Part shown: positions 12,224 to 13,067 of the stretch, in pieces
How the letters are laid out: each line of letters begins with the position of its first letter
Numbering within the stretch: the first letter of the stretch is position 1
From: JBDGSM01 sp042217615
GTDB lineage: Archaea > Nanohalarchaeota > Nanosalinia > Nanosalinales > Nanosalinaceae
Direction of reading: 5' to 3'
DNA length: 13,067 nucleotides
NCBI GenBank assembly: GCA_042217615.1
Contig: JBDGSI010000051.1
Span: 1-13,067, forward strand
Translations under genes and position numbers: made by a program
The notes under the pieces: model-generated
What the model was told of the DNA's origin: nothing
What the model saw: only the letters and a program-made list of their open reading frames with translations
The model's database searches: none

Positions 12224-12790
12224 CTAGATATCCTTCAAAGATGTCTGCCCTGTATCCCTCTTCCCAAAGGCCTTCCTCAAATCCTCTTTAAACTCCGGTG
12301 TCTTAGAACGGTCGTAGAGCGTGGCCGCAGGATGGAAAACAGGCATAATCTTCAGGCCTTCTCTCTCAAAAAATCTGCCGTGAATCTTTGAAATACCTTT
12401 ACCTGTATCAAGCAGATTCCTTGAAGGAAAGTTTCCAAGCGTTACAACAGTTTCAGGACTTACTTCCTCTATTTCCCTTTCCAGCAATGGAGACCAGGCC
12501 TCTATCTCATCCTTCCTCGGATCCCTGTTATCCGGAGGCCTCACCTTCACCAAATTAGTAATGTATATTTCACTTCTTTCCACACCTATATCCTTCAAGG
12601 CTTTATCCATTTTCTTCCCAGCCCTGCCAACGAACGGTTCACCCTCCTCCACCTCGTTGGCGCCAGGGGCCTCGCCTACAAAGATAACGTCTGCATCTTC
12701 AGGTCCTACAGCCGGTACAAAACGCTTCTCATCCATAAAATCATCAGAAAGCTGGTTGAAAAACTGGCTGTACCTCTCCCTAAAACTCAT
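12224..12790 (-). CDS. Uracil-DNA glycosylase superfamily protein (family-4-like, no cysteines)
   Basis: 188 residues. It should remove uracil (from cytosine deamination) from DNA. Family motifs are clear: VGEAPGANE at 38-46, GEPFVGRAGKKMDKAL, ITNLVKVRPPDNRDP at 77-91, TLGNFPSRNLL, HGRFF, and FHPAATLY at 152-159 with the catalytic-region His153. Normal family 4 enzymes bind a [4Fe-4S] cluster through four cysteines: two near the N-terminus, one in VKCRPP and one about 16 residues later. This protein has no cysteine at all; V83 and W99 occupy the last two sites. It therefore cannot hold the cluster. A TATA-like box (12813-12822) precedes the ATG by about 28 bases. It converges with the permease gene, with seven bases between stops. 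Confidence 0.88.
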   Translation of the reverse strand: MSFRERYSQFFNQLSDDFMDEKRFVPAVGPEDADVIFVGEAPGANEVEEGEPFVGRAGKKMDKALKDIGVERSEIYITNLVKVRPPDNRDPRKDEIEAWSPLLEREIEEVSPETVVTLGNFPSRNLLDTGKGISKIHGRFFEREGLKIMPVFHPAATLYDRSKTPEFKEDLRKAFGKRDTGQTSLKDI

Positions 12791-12812
12791 AGAACAATAA
12801 GGCCTTATCCAA

Positions 12813-12822
12813 CTTTTTAATT
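12813..12822 (-). promoter_or_regulatory. TATA-like promoter of the glycosylase gene
   Basis: Minus-strand AATTAAAAAG is centred 28 bases before the ATG at 12790, with an AAGGCCTT palindrome between box and start. Confidence 0.45.
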
Positions 12823-12831
12823 CCAGATGTC

Positions 12832-12838
12832 AAAAAAA
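12832..12838 (-). terminator. T-tract after the small membrane protein
   Basis: Seven T on the minus strand, about 20 bases past the stop at 12859, separating this gene from the glycosylase promoter. Confidence 0.4.
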
Positions 12839-12858
12839 GAGCGGGAAACCTAGAAAAC

Positions 12859-13041
12859 CTAATTCCTGTTAGAGTTTAACACGGCCAGGGCACCTGACAC
12901 CGCCGCAAGGCCTGAAAACATTACCACCGCTGCCATCGAGTCATCCCTCATCAAAAGATAAACTCCAGCGGCCGATTGAAGCATGATCCCGGCCCCGAGA
13001 ACCAAATTCAAGACTCGGTACTGCTTATCGGTCAGGTTCAT
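12859..13041 (-). CDS. Tiny two-helix membrane protein, unknown function
   Basis: 60 residues, not recognised. A short polar start (MNLTDKQYR) is followed by two hydrophobic segments (VLNLVLGAGIMLQSAAGVYLLM, about 10-31, and MAAVVMFSGLAAVSGALAVL, about 36-55) joined by RDDS, ending in NSNRN. The ATG at 13041 is the only good start. The upstream promoter would lie at or beyond the right edge. It contains one AGGCCT. Confidence 0.55.
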   Translation of the reverse strand: MNLTDKQYRVLNLVLGAGIMLQSAAGVYLLMRDDSMAAVVMFSGLAAVSGALAVLNSNRN

Positions 13042-13067
13042 AAGTAGGAATCCCGGCTCCAGGATTT

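Larger units (their letters stand above)
60..12913. repeat. Dispersed AGGCCT palindrome, about 57 copies
   Basis: Counted by eye on the plus strand (the motif is its own complement). First copy is at 60-65, last at 12908-12913. It occurs inside genes on both strands in all three reading frames (R-P, x-A-x, x-G-L), in the tRNA intron, in terminator-like hairpins and next to promoters, and is often extended to AAGGCCTT. It is sparse at about 1645-2730 and 5300-6643. It is not a transposon-like repeat, because flanks are unrelated. Confidence 0.85.

Overview
The window looks like a piece of a small, gene-dense archaeal chromosome from a salt-adapted lineage with moderate GC, most like the nanohaloarchaea (DPANN). 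This assignment is inference. It rests on very acidic proteins (a TRAM protein with a Glu-rich arm, acidic ends on a membrane protein), TATA-like boxes 25-30 bases before tRNA, 5S rRNA and several start codons (leaderless-style genes), GGTGA-type ribosome sites inside operons, a tRNA intron at position 37/38, archaeal 5S rRNA, Roadblock and NcsA families, and almost no free space between genes. No stretch over 300 bases lacks a gene.

Layout. 1-2049 (minus): a TRAM-domain RNA-binding protein, then an exported protein of unknown function and thiI, which runs off the left edge; the last two form an operon. 2213-2890 (plus): a Roadblock/LC7 protein directly joined to a small unknown protein. 2891-3251: a cluster of perfect hairpins flanked by a partial direct repeat of the tRNA 3' end, then an intron-containing tRNA-Ser(CGA) on the minus strand. 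3350-4021 (plus): a HAD phosphatase. 4049-5551 (minus): an acidic glycine-zipper membrane protein and the tRNA 2-thiolation enzyme NcsA. 5677-6639 (plus): a sugar nucleotidyltransferase, convergent with ribE (riboflavin synthase) at 6667-7260. 7378-7493 (minus): a stand-alone 5S rRNA gene. 7590-7829 (plus): a small two-helix membrane protein. 7818-9144 (minus): an RNA m5C methyltransferase overlapping a PUA-like partner gene. 9231-12216 (plus): a three-gene operon of a membrane-anchored extracellular protein, an ABC ATPase and an ABC-2 permease. 12224-12790 (minus): a family-4-like uracil-DNA glycosylase with no cysteines. 12859-13041 (minus): another tiny two-helix membrane protein.

Working together: RNA biology is the clearest theme. 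There are two PP-loop tRNA sulfur-transfer enzymes (ThiI for s4U8, NcsA for s2U34), a cytosine-C5 methyltransferase with a probable RNA-binding partner, a TRAM protein, a tRNA and 5S rRNA. The rest is housekeeping (riboflavin, sugar nucleotides, DNA repair) and envelope functions.

The strongest window-wide signal is not a gene. The palindrome AGGCCT occurs about 57 times by eye, roughly once per 230 bases, in genes on both strands and in all reading frames, against an expectation of two or three. The strongest local oddity is the hairpin cluster beside tRNA-Ser, whose stems differ in sequence yet keep perfect pairing.
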